Positions 45,005 to 57,430 of a stretch of 64,000 nt of DNA are shown here, one piece after another; position 1 is the stretch's first letter; every line of letters begins with the position of its first letter. Below the pieces are notes generated by a model. That model was not told where the DNA came from. It saw nothing but the letters and a program-made list of their open reading frames with translations, and searched no databases. The DNA is taken from assembly GCA_032622095.1 (NCBI GenBank), contig CP136068.1:129153989-129217988 (forward strand), written 5' to 3'. This DNA comes from Siphonodentalium dalli (taxonomy: Eukaryota; Mollusca; Scaphopoda; Gadilida; Siphonodentaliidae). A program made the position numbers and the translations under genes.

Positions 45005-45844
45005 TTGTAATACGACCCTGCCTAACTATGCTTAAAAGCCATGTCCTGATTGGCCAGTGGCCCGAGTTACCATGGCTATCTCGTTCCAGTTTTGTGGTAC
45101 AATTCTACTTTTTCCAATTGTACCACGAAAAAAATCGGTTTATTCAGATCGCCGCACGCGACTTTTCCCGTCTTTTCTAACTCCGCGCAAACGGGGCATC
45201 AACGGAGTACACCCGCACCTGTAACTCTTTGAATTAATTTGCTACATCTTGACAATCTTGCGAATTTTCTAGCGATTTTTCGCTTGAAACCAGTTTGGTT
45301 GCCAATGAATATGGTCCAAATGATGTTATTATATACTGATATATGTTACGACCAAAGAAAGTTACTTAATAAGTATATTAAATGACAAAATAAATCCATG
45401 GGGCCGGTTCGTCGATTCGAATCTCGATCATATTCGATATTTCGGAATCAAGTTGAAAATGAAAGCGCTTGTTCACCAGTACAGAAGGGGAATAAGATTA
45501 GTTTAGTAAACTAGATCATTTAGATCGCTTTGTGTAAGGAAAATGGTCCATAGTCGATGATAATATTCATGTTGTCCCAACAACGGTCAACACAGAAATG
45601 ACAGCAATCGTATTTCCTGTACAATTTAAATGAAAGACACGGGCGCCACTGAAAACACATCGTTTTTTAGCCAATCACAACGATTATTCACGCAAACAAA
45701 TTACTGGAGTACTCCATGCAAAGAATCTAGTACGCCCAATACGAATTACACCACGAAATGTTTTCTCACCTGAGACCGAAAAAGCGCAGTATTTCGTTGA
45801 CTATTCAGTCGAATTGTGACCATAAACTTTCAGTCGTATTACAA
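45005..45844. mobile_element. MITE, 840 bp, terminal inverted repeats TTGTAATACGAC
   Basis: The left end is TTGTAATACGAC (45005-45016) and the right end GTCGTATTACAA (45833-45844), a perfect 12-base inverted pair. The interior has no long ORF and includes an inner hairpin, 'gtggtacaatt' facing 'aattgtaccac' near 45093-45125. The empty site in unit 2 reads 'tatttggaaatactcag' (about 43412), so this insertion and the adjoining hairpin are additions. No clear target-site duplication longer than one or two A is visible. The superfamily is not assigned. Confidence 0.8.
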
Positions 45845-45991
45845 AAGAAATAAATACACGGTGTATCGGTGTGTATGGTCAAGTTGTACCACAAAAAACT
45901 TATTGTAGGACTCCGCTACGCGTCGTCCTACAATCAGTTTTTTGTGGTACAACTTGACCATACACACCTCTACACCGTGTATTTATTTCTT
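45845..45991. mobile_element. 147-bp near-perfect hairpin element
   Basis: Arms of about 65 bases begin 'aagaaataaatacacggtg' and end with its complement 'cgtgtatttatttctt'; the centre is 'tccgctacgcgtc'. The arms include 'gtcaagttgtaccac', related to the inner hairpin of the neighbouring MITE. It abuts the MITE's right end with no spacer. It may be a foldback element or a duplicated end of the MITE. Confidence 0.8.
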
Positions 45992-47575
45992 AAATACTCA
46001 GAAACTAATGGCAGTAGGAACGTGAAATCTCTAGCGATTGTAGGCATTCACGGTCTACTAAAAATAAAGGTATCCGCATGTTGGTACAATATCTTTTAAC
46101 AGAGTTATTGCCCTTTTTCGATTATTTTTCATTATTATTATACTATACTATTTTTCAACTCCCTAATATCTGAAAGTATTAGGATCAGAAAACTCAAGAT
46201 TGGTAAGTATATTGGGGTAAGTGAGTTTTATGCCTTTGGCTCATAACGAATATTGTCCGCGTTTATCCTACGGAGTTATCTCCCTTTATATAAAAAAATG
46301 TGATTTTATTATCTCGGAAATTATAAGGAGCAGAGCATCGAAAATTGGACCGTATGCACACCTCGATATGCCCTACTGCCCACGGGCATCATAACTTGTG
46401 TCCGCGCTTTCCCTGAGGAGTTACCGCCCATAAATAGGCAAACCTCTATTTGATTTACTATGCTGTACTCTCGTAGCATTCCAGATAACTGCATTTAGTT
46501 TGCACAGTCGTGTTGATCGTTGTCAGTTTAGTCCGAGAAACAAAATTGGATAGGGTCGGACATATATTTTGATGCTGGGGTGGGGGCAAAACTTTCGAGA
46601 GAAAAAAGTTTCGATCGACATTCATCTATTTAAGTATGTGGATTCCCTGCACGAAAACAAACCCACATCGGAAAGGATTTTTGAAATCCGAGAAGAAATG
46701 CAAGAGTTACGGGCCCTCAAAGTTTGCAATTTGGGCCCATGTGCTTGATAACACATCTCCTCCGAAGATGTCGAAGTTTGGATGCCATCTGACACGCCAA
46801 AGTGTGCGGACGAAAGAGTGCACGCGGTGGGCCAAATTTTGCCAGTGTCTGTTCATTATTGTGGGTATGGGGAGGGGTGGTCCGTGGTACCAATTTTTAA
46901 TTCTTCTCCGAATCAGATAAAACTTGGAATATAACATCTGCAACATCAGCCGATCTAGAAACTGAAAGAATTTCGAAAATCCATCGAAAACTGAAAGAAT
47001 TGCGGGCCCTCAAACTTTGCAATTTTGGGCCCATGCGCTTGATAACACATCTCCTCCGAAGATATCGAACATAGGATGTCATCTGATACGAAAATACGTA
47101 CGGACTGAAGAGGGCACGCGGTGGGCCAAATTTTGCTAGTGTCGGTTCAGTGTTGTGGGTCTGGGGAGGGGTGGTCCGTGGTACCAATTTTTAATTCTTT
47201 TCGGAATCAGATGAAACTTGGAATATAACATCTGCAACATCAGCCGATCTAGAAACTGAATTTTTTTAGAAAATCCATCGAAAACTGAAAGAATTGCGGG
47301 CCCTCAAACTTTGCAATTTTGGGCCCATGTGCTTGATAACACATCTCCTCCGAAGATATCGAACATAGGATGTCATCTGATACGAAAATACGTACGGACT
47401 GAATAGGGCACGCGGTGGGCCAAATTTTGCCAGTGTCGGTTCAGTTTTGTGGGTCAGGGGAGGGGTGGTCCGTTGTACCATTTTTGTATTCTTCTCCGAA
47501 GTATTATTATACTTCCATGGTGTAACCAAGGAAGTATATTGTTTTGTACTGGTGCCGTTTTCCGTTTATTTGGAA

Positions 47576-48415
47576 TTGTAATACGACCCTGCCTAACTAT
47601 GCTTAAAAGCCATGTCCTGATTGGCCAGTGGCCCGAGTTACCATGGCTATCTCGTTCCAGTTTTGTGGTACAATTCTACTTTTTCCAATTGTACCACGAA
47701 AAAAATCGGTTTATTCAGATCGCCGCACGCGACTTTTCCCGTCTTTTCTAACTCCGCGCAAACGGGGCATCAACGGAGTACACCCGCACCTGTAACTCTT
47801 TGAATTAATTTGCTACATCTTGACAATCTTGCGAATTTTCTAGCGATTTTTCGCTTGAAACCAGTTTGGTTGCCAATGAATATGGTCCAAATGATGTTAT
47901 TATATACTGATATATGTTACGACCAAAGAAAGTTACTTAATAAGTATATTAAATGACAAAATAAATCCATGGGGCCGGTTCGTCGATTCGAATCTCGATC
48001 ATATTCGATATTTCGGAATCAAGTTGAAAATGAAAGCGCTTGTTCACCAGTACAGAAGGGGAATAAGATTAGTTTAGTAAACTAGATCATTTAGATCGCT
48101 TTGTGTAAGGAAAATGGTCCATAGTCGATGATAATATTCATGTTGTCCCAACAACGGTCAACACAGAAATGACAGCAATCGTATTTCCTGTACAATTTAA
48201 ATGAAAGACACGGGCGCCACTGAAAACACATCGTTTTTTAGCCAATCACAACGATTATTCACGCAAACAAATTACTGGAGTACTCCATGCAAAGAATCTA
48301 GTACGCCCAATACGAATTACACCACGAAATGTTTTCTCACCTGAGACCGAAAAAGCGCAGTATTTCGTTGACTATTCAGTCGAATTGTGACCATAAACTT
48401 TCAGTCGTATTACAA
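47576..48415. mobile_element. MITE, second copy (co-duplicated with unit 4)
   Basis: It has the same 12-base inverted ends and interior as the copy at 45005-45844, offset by 2571 bp. It arose by array duplication, not by a separate insertion. Confidence 0.8.
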
Positions 48416-48562
48416 AAGAAATAAATACACGGTGTATCGGTGTGTATGGTCAAGTTGTACCACAAAAAACTTATTGTAGGACTCCGCTACGCGTCGTCCT
48501 ACAATCAGTTTTTTGTGGTACAACTTGACCATACACACCTCTACACCGTGTATTTATTTCTT
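48416..48562. mobile_element. 147-bp hairpin element, second copy
   Basis: Identical in layout to 45845-45991, carried along by the unit duplication. Confidence 0.8.
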
Positions 48563-49065
48563 AAATACTCAGAAACTAATGGCAGTAGGAACGTGAAATC
48601 TCTAGCGATTGTAGGCATTCACGGTCTACTAAAAATAAAGGTATCCGCATGTTGGTACAATATCTTTTAACAGAGTTATTGCCCTTTTTCGATTATTTTT
48701 CATTATTATTATACTATACTATTTTTCAACTCCCTAATATCTGAAAGTATTAGGATCAGAAAACTCAAGATTGGTAAGTATATTGGGGTAAGTGAGTTTT
48801 ATGCCTTTGGCTCATAACGAATATTGTCCGCGTTTATCCTACGGAGTTATCTCCCTTTATATAAAAAAATGTGATTTTATTATCTCGGAAATTATAAGGA
48901 GCAGAGCATCGAAAATTGGACCGTATGCACACCTCGATATGCCCTACTGCCCACGGGCATCATAACTTGTGTCCGCGCTTTCCCTGAGGAGTTACCGCCC
49001 ATAAATAGGCAAACCTCTATTTGATTTACTATGCTGTACTCTCGTAGCATTCCAGATAACTGCAT

Positions 49066-50648
49066 TTAGTTTGCACAGTCGTGTTGATCGTTGTCAGTTT
49101 AGTCCGAGAAACAAAATTGGATAGGGTCGGACATATATTTTGATGCTGGGGTGGGGGCAAAACTTTCGAGAGAAAAAAGTTTCGATCGACATTCATCTAT
49201 TTAAGTATGTGGATTCCCTGCACGAAAACAAACCCACATCGGAAAGGATTTTTGAAATCCGAGAAGAAATGCAAGAGTTACGGGCCCTCAAAGTTTGCAA
49301 TTTGGGCCCATGTGCTTGATAACACATCTCCTCCGAAGATGTCGAAGTTTGGATGCCATCTGACACGCCAAAGTGTGCGGACGAAAGAGTGCACGCGGTG
49401 GGCCAAATTTTGCCAGTGTCTGTTCATTATTGTGGGTATGGGGAGGGGTGGTCCGTGGTACCAATTTTTAATTCTTCTCCGAATCAGATAAAACTTGGAA
49501 TATAACATCTGCAACATCAGCCGATCTAGAAACTGAAAGAATTTCGAAAATCCATCGAAAACTGAAAGAATTGCGGGCCCTCAAACTTTGCAATTTTGGG
49601 CCCATGCGCTTGATAACACATCTCCTCCGAAGATATCGAACATAGGATGTCATCTGATACGAAAATACGTACGGACTGAAGAGGGCACGCGGTGGGCCAA
49701 ATTTTGCTAGTGTCGGTTCAGTATTGTGGGTCTGGGAAGGGGTGGTCCGTGGTACCAATTTTTAATTCTTTTCGGAATCAGATGAAACTTGGAATATAAC
49801 ATCTGCAACATCAGCCGATCTAGAAACTGAATATGTTTGGAAAATCCATCGAAAACTGAAAGAATTGCGGGCCCTCAAACTTTGCAATTTTGGGCCCATG
49901 TGCTTGATAACACATCTCCTCCGAAGATATCGAACATAGGATGTCATCTGATACGAAAATACGTACGGACTGAAGAGGGCACGCGGTGGGCCAACTTTTG
50001 CCAGTGTCGGTTCAGTTTTGTGGGTCAGGGGAGGGGTGGTCCGTTGTACCATTTTTGTATTCTTCTCCGAAGTATTATTATACTTCCATGGTGTAACCAA
50101 GGAAGTATATTGTTTTTGTACTGGTGCCGTTTTCCGTTTATTTGGAAATACTCAGAAACTAATGGCAGTAGGAACGTGAAATCTCTAGCGATTGTAGGCA
50201 TTCACGGTCTACTAAAAATAAAGGTATCCGCATGTTGGTACAATATCTTTTAACAGAGTTATTGCCCTTTTTCGATTATTTTTCATTATTATTATACTAT
50301 ACTATTTTTCAACTCCCTAATATCTGAAAGTATTAGGATCAGAAAACTCAAGATTGGTAAGTATATTGGGGTAAGTGAGTTTTATGCCTTTGGCTCATAA
50401 CGAATATTGTCCGCGTTTATCCCACGGAGTTATCTCCCTTTATATAAAACAATGTGATTTTATTATCTCGGAAATTATAAGGAGCAGAGCATCGAAAATT
50501 GGACCGTATGCACACCTCGATATGCCCTACTGCCCACGGGCATCAAAACTTGTATCCGCGCTTTCCCTGAGGAGTTACCGCCCATAAATAGGCAAACCTC
50601 TATTTGATTTACTATGCTGTACTCTCGTAGCATTCCAGATAACTGCAT
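49066..50648. repeat. Large tandem array, unit 5 (1583 bp)
   Basis: This basic unit has no insertion; the empty site is at about 50145. It keeps variants seen in units 3 and 4 (for example 'ggcattcacggtctac' near 50198), so it is closer to them than units 2 and 6 are. Confidence 0.9.
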
Positions 50649-52231
50649 TTAGTTTTCACAGTCGTGTTGATCGTTGTCAGTTTAGTCCGAGAAACAAAAT
50701 TGGATAGGGTCGGACATATATTTTGATGCTGGGGTGGGGGCAAAATTTTCGAGAAAAAAAAGTTTCGATCGACATTCATCTATTTAAGTATGTGGATTCC
50801 CTGCACGAAAACAAACCCACATCGGAAAGGATTTTTGAAATCCGAGAAGAAATGCAAGAGTTACGGGCCCTCAAAGTTTGCAATTTGGGCCCATGTGCTT
50901 GATAACACATCTCCTCCGAAGATGTCGAAGTTTGGATGCCATCTGACACGCCAACGTGTGCGGACGAAAGAGTGCACGCGGTGGGCCAAATTTTACCAGT
51001 GTCTGTTCATTATTGTGGGTATGGGGAGGGGTGGTCCGTGGTACCAATTTTTAATTCTTCTCCGAATCAGATAAAACTTGGAATATAACATCTGCAACAT
51101 CAGCCGATCTAGAAACTGAAAGAATTTCTAAAATCCATCGAAAACTGAAATAATTGCGGGCCCTCAAACTTTGCAATTTTGGGCCCATGCGCTTGATAAC
51201 ACATCTCCTCCGAAGATATCGAACATAGGATGTCATCTGATACGAAAATACGTACGGACTGAAGAGGGCACGCGGTGGGCCAAATTTTGCTAGTGTCGGT
51301 TCAGTATTGTGGGTCTTGGGAGGGGTGGTCCGTTGTACCAATTTTTAATTCTTTTCGGAATCAGATGAAACTTGGAATATAACATCTGCAACATCAGCCG
51401 ATCTAGAAACTGAAAAAATTTCTAAAATCCATCGAAAACTGAAAGAATTGCGGGCCCTCAAACTTTGCAATTTTGGGCCCATGTGCTTGATAACACATCT
51501 CCTCCGAAGATATCGAACATAGGATGTCATCTGATACGAAAATACGTACGGACTGAAGAGGGCACGCGGTGGGCCAAATTTTGCCAGTGTCTGTTCAGTT
51601 TTGTGGGTCAGGGGAGGGGTGGTCCGTTGTACCATTTTTGTATTCTTCTCCGAAGTATTATTATACTTCCATGGTGTAACCAAGGAAGTATATTGTTTTT
51701 GTACAGGTGCCGTTTTCCGTTTATTTGGAAATACTCAGAAACTATAATGGCAGTAGGAACGTGACATCTCTAGCGATTGTAGGCATTCAAGGTCTACTAA
51801 AAATAAAGGTATCCGCATGTTGGTACAATATCTTTTAACAGAGTTATTGCCCTTTTTCGATTATTTTTCATTATTATTATACTATACTATTTTTCAACTC
51901 CCTAATATCTGAAAGTATTAGGATCAGAAAACTCAAGATTGGTAAGTATATTGGGGTAAATGAGTTTTATGCCTTTGGCTCATAACGAATATTGTCCGCG
52001 TTTATCCCACGGAGTTATCTCCCTTTATATAAAAAAATGTGATTTTATTATCTCGGAAATTATAAGGAGCAGAGCATCGAAAATTGGACCGTATGCACAC
52101 CTCGATATGCCCTACTGCCCACGGGCATCAAAACTTGTGTCCGCGCTTTCCCTGAGGAGTTACCGCCCATACATAGGCAAACCTCTATTTGATTTACTAT
52201 GCTGTACTCTCTAGCATTGTAGATAACTGAA
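50649..52231. repeat. Large tandem array, unit 6 (about 1583 bp)
   Basis: This basic unit has the usual three 294-bp monomers and 3' part. It ends at a diverged start segment in which the ATG and several of the 12 shared codons are lost ('ctctctagcattgtag', about 52208). Confidence 0.88.
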
Positions 52232-53665
52232 TTCGGGTTTCGCAGTCCTCTTGGTAGTTTGGAGTTGAGTGCGAAGACGAAAACTGGACAGGGTCGGTCT
52301 TATATTTTTGACATTGAGGTGGGGGCAACATTTTCGATTTTTTTTTTTTAACAAAAATAGTCTATTACGGTATGCACATTCCATAAGTGAAGTTGATCAT
52401 ACAGCAAAACGAAATTTTGAAATCCGATTAGAAACACCAGAGTTATTGGTCCTGGAAATTCGCATTTTTGGGCTGATCTGCTAACGACCGCAACTCCTCT
52501 GAAAGTGTCAGACATTGAAAGCCGTATCACACGCTGGTGTGATCGGAATAAAGAGCGCAAGTGGTGCGCCAAAATCTGCCAGGTTCGGTTCAGTATTGTG
52601 GGTCTGGGGAGGGGGTGGTCCCAGGTCCCAATTTTTTTTGGTCTCAGAATCAGATGAAACTTAAAATATAGCATCTACCATACAAGCTGATTACGAAACT
52701 GAAAACAGATCGTTAATCCGTTGGAAATTGTCGGAGATTTGGTCCCGCAAAGTTTAAAATTGGGCACATATGTTAGTCAATTTCGAAAATGTTATGCGTC
52801 TCTGAATCAGATGAAATATATAGTATACCATCTCTGAGAGCAGCAGATCACAAAACTGAAAACAGTTTTAAAATCCATTGGAAAATAACGAAATTACGGG
52901 CCCTCAAAGTTCGCATTTTGAGCCGGGATTGACGATGTGCTAATCCCGTCACCCAGTTTCGAGGCAGGGGTGGGGTCACTCCCGTACACTCCACATTACA
53001 ATACACCAGCCAGGATAACATATAGTGACACAACTTAACATTTTGTGTTTCTAAACTGCGATTCTTTCATCTCAATATTTTCTCTATTATTATACTTCCA
53101 TGGTGTAACCAAGGAAGTATATTGTTTTTGTATTGAGGCAGTTTTCCGTTTAATTCGAAATACTCAGAAACTAATTGCAGTAGGAACGCGAAATTTTCAG
53201 GGAATGTAGGCATTTAAGGGGCACTCAAAATGGTGATATCGCGATTTCGGCCAAACATTTAATGGCGGATTAAAAAGAAAAAAACGATTATTTTTGTTAT
53301 TATTATTATTATACTTAACCATTTTGCAACTCCTTATACTCTGAAAGTATGAGGAATAGCAAACTAAAATTTGGTACGTATGTTGGGGTCAATGAGTTGT
53401 ATGCCTTAGACGTACATCGGATATTGTCCGCGTTCACCTCGCGGAGTTATCTCCCTTTATATGAAAAAATGTCATTTTATTATCTTGGAAATTATAAGGA
53501 GCAGAACATCGAAAATTGGACCGTATGCACACCTCGATGTGCCCTACTGACCACGGGCATCAAAACTTGTGTCCGCGCTTGCCCTGAGGAGTTACCGCCC
53601 ATAAATAGGCAAACCTCTATTTGATTTACTATGCTGTACTCTCGTATCATTATAGACAACTGCAT
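52232..53665. repeat. Large tandem array, unit 7 (diverged)
   Basis: It has the same block order but many substitutions, and only one to two recognisable 294-bp monomers plus sequence like the extra 430 bp of unit 1 ('cccgtcacccagtttcgagg', 52946). The palindrome is at about 53091. It belongs to the older, unhomogenised edge of the array. Confidence 0.8.
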
Positions 53666-55345
53666 TTGGATTTCATAGTCGTATTGACCGTTGTCAGATT
53701 AGTCTGAAAAAGAAAATTGAACAGGGTCGGCCATATATTTTGACGCTGGGGTGGGGGCAAAATTTTCGAAAAAAAAGTTTTGATTGACATTCATCTATTT
53801 AAGTATGTTGATTCCCTGAACGAAAACAAACCCATACTGGAAAGGATTTTTGAAATCCCAGAAGAAATGCAAGAGTTACGGGCCCTCAAAGTTTGCAATT
53901 TGGGCCCATGTGCTTGTGACCACATCTCCTCCGAAGATGTCGAAGTTTGGATGTCAACTGATACGCCAACGTGTGCGGACGGAAGAGGGCACGCGGTGGG
54001 CCAAATTTTGCCAGTATCGGTTCATTATTGTGGGTCTGGGGAGGGGTGGTCCGTGGTGCCAAATTTTAATTCTTCTCGGAATCAGATGAAACTTGGAATA
54101 TCACATCTGCAACATCAGCCGATCTAGAAACTGAAAGAATTTCGAAAATCCATCGAAAACTGAAAGAATTGCAGGCCCTCAAACTTTGCAATTTTGGGCC
54201 CATGTGCTTGATAACACATCTACTCCGAAGATATCGAACATAGGATGTCATCTGATACGAAAATGCGTACGGACTGAAGACGGCACGCGGTTGGCCAAAT
54301 TTTGCCAGTGTCGGTTCGGTATTGTGGGTCTGGGGAGGGGTGGTCAGTGGTACCAATTTTTAATTCTTTTCCGAATCAGATGAAACTTGGAATATAACAT
54401 CTGCAACATCAGCCGATCTCGAAGCTGAAAACAGATCGTAAATACGTTGGAAAATGGCGGAGATTTTATCCGTCCAAGTTTGAATTTGGGCCCGTATGCT
54501 TTCCAATAATCAAAGTGTTATCCGTCTCCAAATCAGATGAAATTTATACTATGCAATCTATGTCAGCCGCAAACACAAAACTGGAAACAACTTTAAAATC
54601 CGTTGGAAACTAACGAAGTTACGGGGCCTCAAACTTAGTATTGTGTGCCAGGGGTTGATGTTTTCCCAATCCCGTCACCCAATTTTGAGGCAGGGGTGGG
54701 GTCACGTCCAAACACTTGAGATCAACCTACACATATTAGGACAACATATAATCACCATACTTCATATTTTCCGTCCATAAACTGCTATTCTTTCCACTCA
54801 TGATTGATCCTATTATTATACTTCCATGGTGTAACCAAGGAAGTATATTGTTTTTGTACTGCCGCCGTTTTCCGTTTATTTGGAAATACTCAGAAAGTAA
54901 TTGCAGTAGAAACACAAAACCTGTAGCGAATATGTAGGCATCTGAGGTCTACTAAAAATAAAGGTATCCGCATGTCGGTCCAATGTTTCTTGACGGAGTT
55001 ATGGCCCTTTTTCGATTATTTTTCATTATTATTATTATTATACTTGACACTTTTGCAACCCTTATTACTCGAAAAGTATAAGGAGTAGCACACTAAAACT
55101 TGGTAAGTATGTTGGGGTCAAAGAGTTGTATGCCCAGGTCGATTAAAGCATAGTGTCCGCATTTTTCCCGAGGAGTTATCTCCCTTTATCTAAAAACATT
55201 TCATTTTATTATCTCGGAAATTATAAGGAGCAGAGCATCGAAAATTGGACCGTATGCACACCTCGATATGCCCTACTGCCCACGGGCATCAAAACTTGTG
55301 TCCGCGCTTTCCCTGAGGAGTTACCGCCCATAAATAGGGACACAC
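53666..55345. repeat. Large tandem array, unit 8 (diverged, last)
   Basis: Two good 294-bp monomers (about 53790-54375), then the 430-bp type sequence ('cccgtcacccaattttgagg', 54673), the palindrome at about 54822 and the 3' part ending 'cgcccataaataggg' (55337). After that the array stops, without another start segment. Confidence 0.82.
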
Positions 55346-56330
55346 TATACACCAGGATAAATAAGCCAAGTTTTTTTGTTTAAAAAAAAAATAAAAAATT
55401 ATAAGTGCAGCGCTCTCAATTTTTTATTGCATATTCCGAATTGGACGAGTGATCATGACCCGAATATACCGCTTAAAAATGTTTTTTCCCAGGACTTTCC
55501 GCGTTACGAGGTACGTAAATATTGCACTAATTTTTCCGCCAAATCCGAACCGGCTAATTAAAGAACAAGATAATGTCGTAGCAGGTACATTGACATACTG
55601 TATGTACGTGCCAAAAGTTTGACCGCTATACTTTAAAAGTAACCTGTCCAATGGAGAATGCGAGACGGGGTAGGTTGAGACTTTTGGAAAATTTCACGAA
55701 ATTGCAAAGGGGGGGGGGGGGGGAATTCAAACATCGAGATAAAAAAAATTAAGCACAAGTGCATCTGATGGGTAGTGTTCACGCGCATCTACAGTGCGAT
55801 TTTCTAAATTTCAGATGCAACGGTTTACTCGTAACAACGCTATATAACATAAATATGTATACTGAAGTAGTCTATCACTAACCTATTTTTAGCCCCAAAT
55901 CTAAATAGGCTAATGAAGGTGCGAGTTTAATGCGGTGGCACGTAAGCCGGTATACTGTAGGTATGCCTCCAAAATTTGACCTCTCTACTATAAACGCAAC
56001 CTGCTCAAGGGAGTGTTTGTGTCGGGTGGGTTCAGATTTGGCAAATTCCACCGAAGATCAAATGGGGAAAATTACTCCGAAAATCAGATATTGAGATAAA
56101 AACTTTTCGACGAGTGGATGTGATTAGTAGTATCTAAACGCAAGATTAGAACGCTTATTAAAGATTTAGAGTGGACGGTTTAACCCTGGTAGCGTATAAC
56201 GTTGTAACAGAAGATATATATTACTCAAATTCAAACGGACTTATCAAGAATCAAGGCAAATGCTTGAAAATGCTCACCGATATACTATATAGGTATGTCC
56301 GCTCTACTATAAAAGTAACCTATTGTCACG
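55346..56330. repeat. Diverged tandem repeat, about 350-bp period
   Basis: Three degenerate units share, in order, 'ggcta.t.aag', 'tatactgta.gta.g', 'tttgacc.ct.ta.t.taaa', 'caaattcca' or 'aaatttcac', 'gagataaaaa' and 'acggttta'. Starts are near 55500, 55860 and 56200. A poly(G) run of about 16 lies at 55709. No gene. Confidence 0.6.
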
Positions 56331-56650
56331 ATTTGACCTGTCCAAAACACTCCCCGGACAAAAGTTTCCATAGGTATCAAATTTCATCGAAATCCGTTCG
56401 TTTTACCCGATTTGACCTTGAACTGACCATTTCGAAGGTCAATGTCAGGTCGGGGTCACGATTTACCCGCCCAAAAACACTCCCCGGACTTTGGATTAAC
56501 ATTTTTGAAGGTCAAGGTCAGGTCGGGGCTCGCGATGTCACCCGTCCAAAACACTCCCTGGACAAAACCACCCATGTTTATCAAATTTCCTCAAAATCCG
56601 TATAGCAGTTTTAGCTAACAGACAAACAAACAGACAGACAGAAGTCCCAA
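56331..56650. repeat. Diverged copies of the 130-bp repeat seen at 5 kb
   Basis: Two to three units with 'gtccaaaacactccccgg', 'gtatcaaatttcatcg', 'tccgttcgttttaccc' and 'gaaggtcaaggtcaggtc', ending in a short CAGA run (56615-56642) and 'agtcccaaaatatatatta'. The 144-residue open frame across it comes from the period and not from a gene. Confidence 0.75.
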
Positions 56651-57373
56651 AATATATATTAGATTTAGAAATGTCAATGCAAGTCCATCATCGGATCATA
56701 AAGCACCAATATGCATTCGCATGAAGAGGAACACACATATACGCATAACACTCACAAGGGATGGGATGGGATACCATGGAAGTATATCTGATTCCATGGA
56801 ATCTGACCTCTAGTTATTATTATTATTGAATGACGCCACTTTTGATAGCTTTAAGCCACGGAATTAGACATTTCATACCATAGGGATGGATTTGTATAAG
56901 TTCCGTGGCAAAAACCAATTCTTATCAGATTTAGTACCCACCCACCGCCCCCAAGTCTCTCATCCCAACAAACCAATTTGGCGTCTTTAAATCACACAAT
57001 AAGATTCCTTGTATCATGGAGAAGATTTCAGAACATGTGTGCATCAATTTGGTGGAATTCAGCGCTAAAATTATTGTGATAAATTTTGGTGCCCCTCTCC
57101 CCTTCCGGAAATCCCTGACGCGAACGGCGCGACTTTTGACTTATTAAAACCAAACCATTTGATTCCTCATATTATGGGGATGATTATATATAAGTTTGGT
57201 GGCAATCGGCGACAATTTTTTTTCTGCCCCCCCCCCCCCCCTTTACTGCCCCTGACCCTAACGACGTCACTTTAGAAAATTATAACCCTCGCCATTATCT
57301 TTCTCGTAAAAAGTTACCCCTAATAGACCCTTTTTGTGCCACCTAGATGATCCACTGTGAATTTCTATAGAAC

Positions 57374-57410
<37 letters not shown>

Positions 57411-57430
57411 AAGACAGACATTCGCAAATA
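56651..57430. repeat. Degenerate repeats ending in a CAGA microsatellite
   Basis: Blocks starting 'gacg.c.c.acttt' recur near 56831, 56980, 57128 and 57263, each with 'ataagtt..gtggca' and a pyrimidine-rich patch. The end is (CAGA)n at about 57374-57420. A run of 15 or more C lies at about 57227. No gene recognised. Confidence 0.55.

Larger units (their letters stand above)
43924..46494. repeat. Large tandem array, unit 3 (2571 bp, with insertion)
   Basis: It is colinear with unit 2 but 988 bp longer. The extra DNA (45004-45991) is an 840-bp MITE followed at once by a 147-bp hairpin element. Unit 4 has the same insertion at the same place, exactly 2571 bp further on. Confidence 0.92.
46495..49065. 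repeat. Large tandem array, unit 4 (2571 bp, near-identical to unit 3)
   Basis: By eye it is almost base-for-base the same as unit 3, including the compound insertion at 47575-48562. Sharing of the insertion at a fixed 2571-bp offset means the unit was duplicated after the insertion happened. Confidence 0.92.

Noticed and set aside
40465-54383. Dozens of 79-138-residue ORFs on both strands with nearly identical sequences
   Set aside because: They recur with the 294-bp and unit periods of the array, exist in several overlapping frames on both strands, and change where the repeat changes. They are open frames of repeat DNA.
56171-56605. 144-residue ORF
   Set aside because: It runs through the 130-bp tandem repeat, with repeated 'RFTRFDLE' and 'RFTRPKTLPG' phrases from the period.
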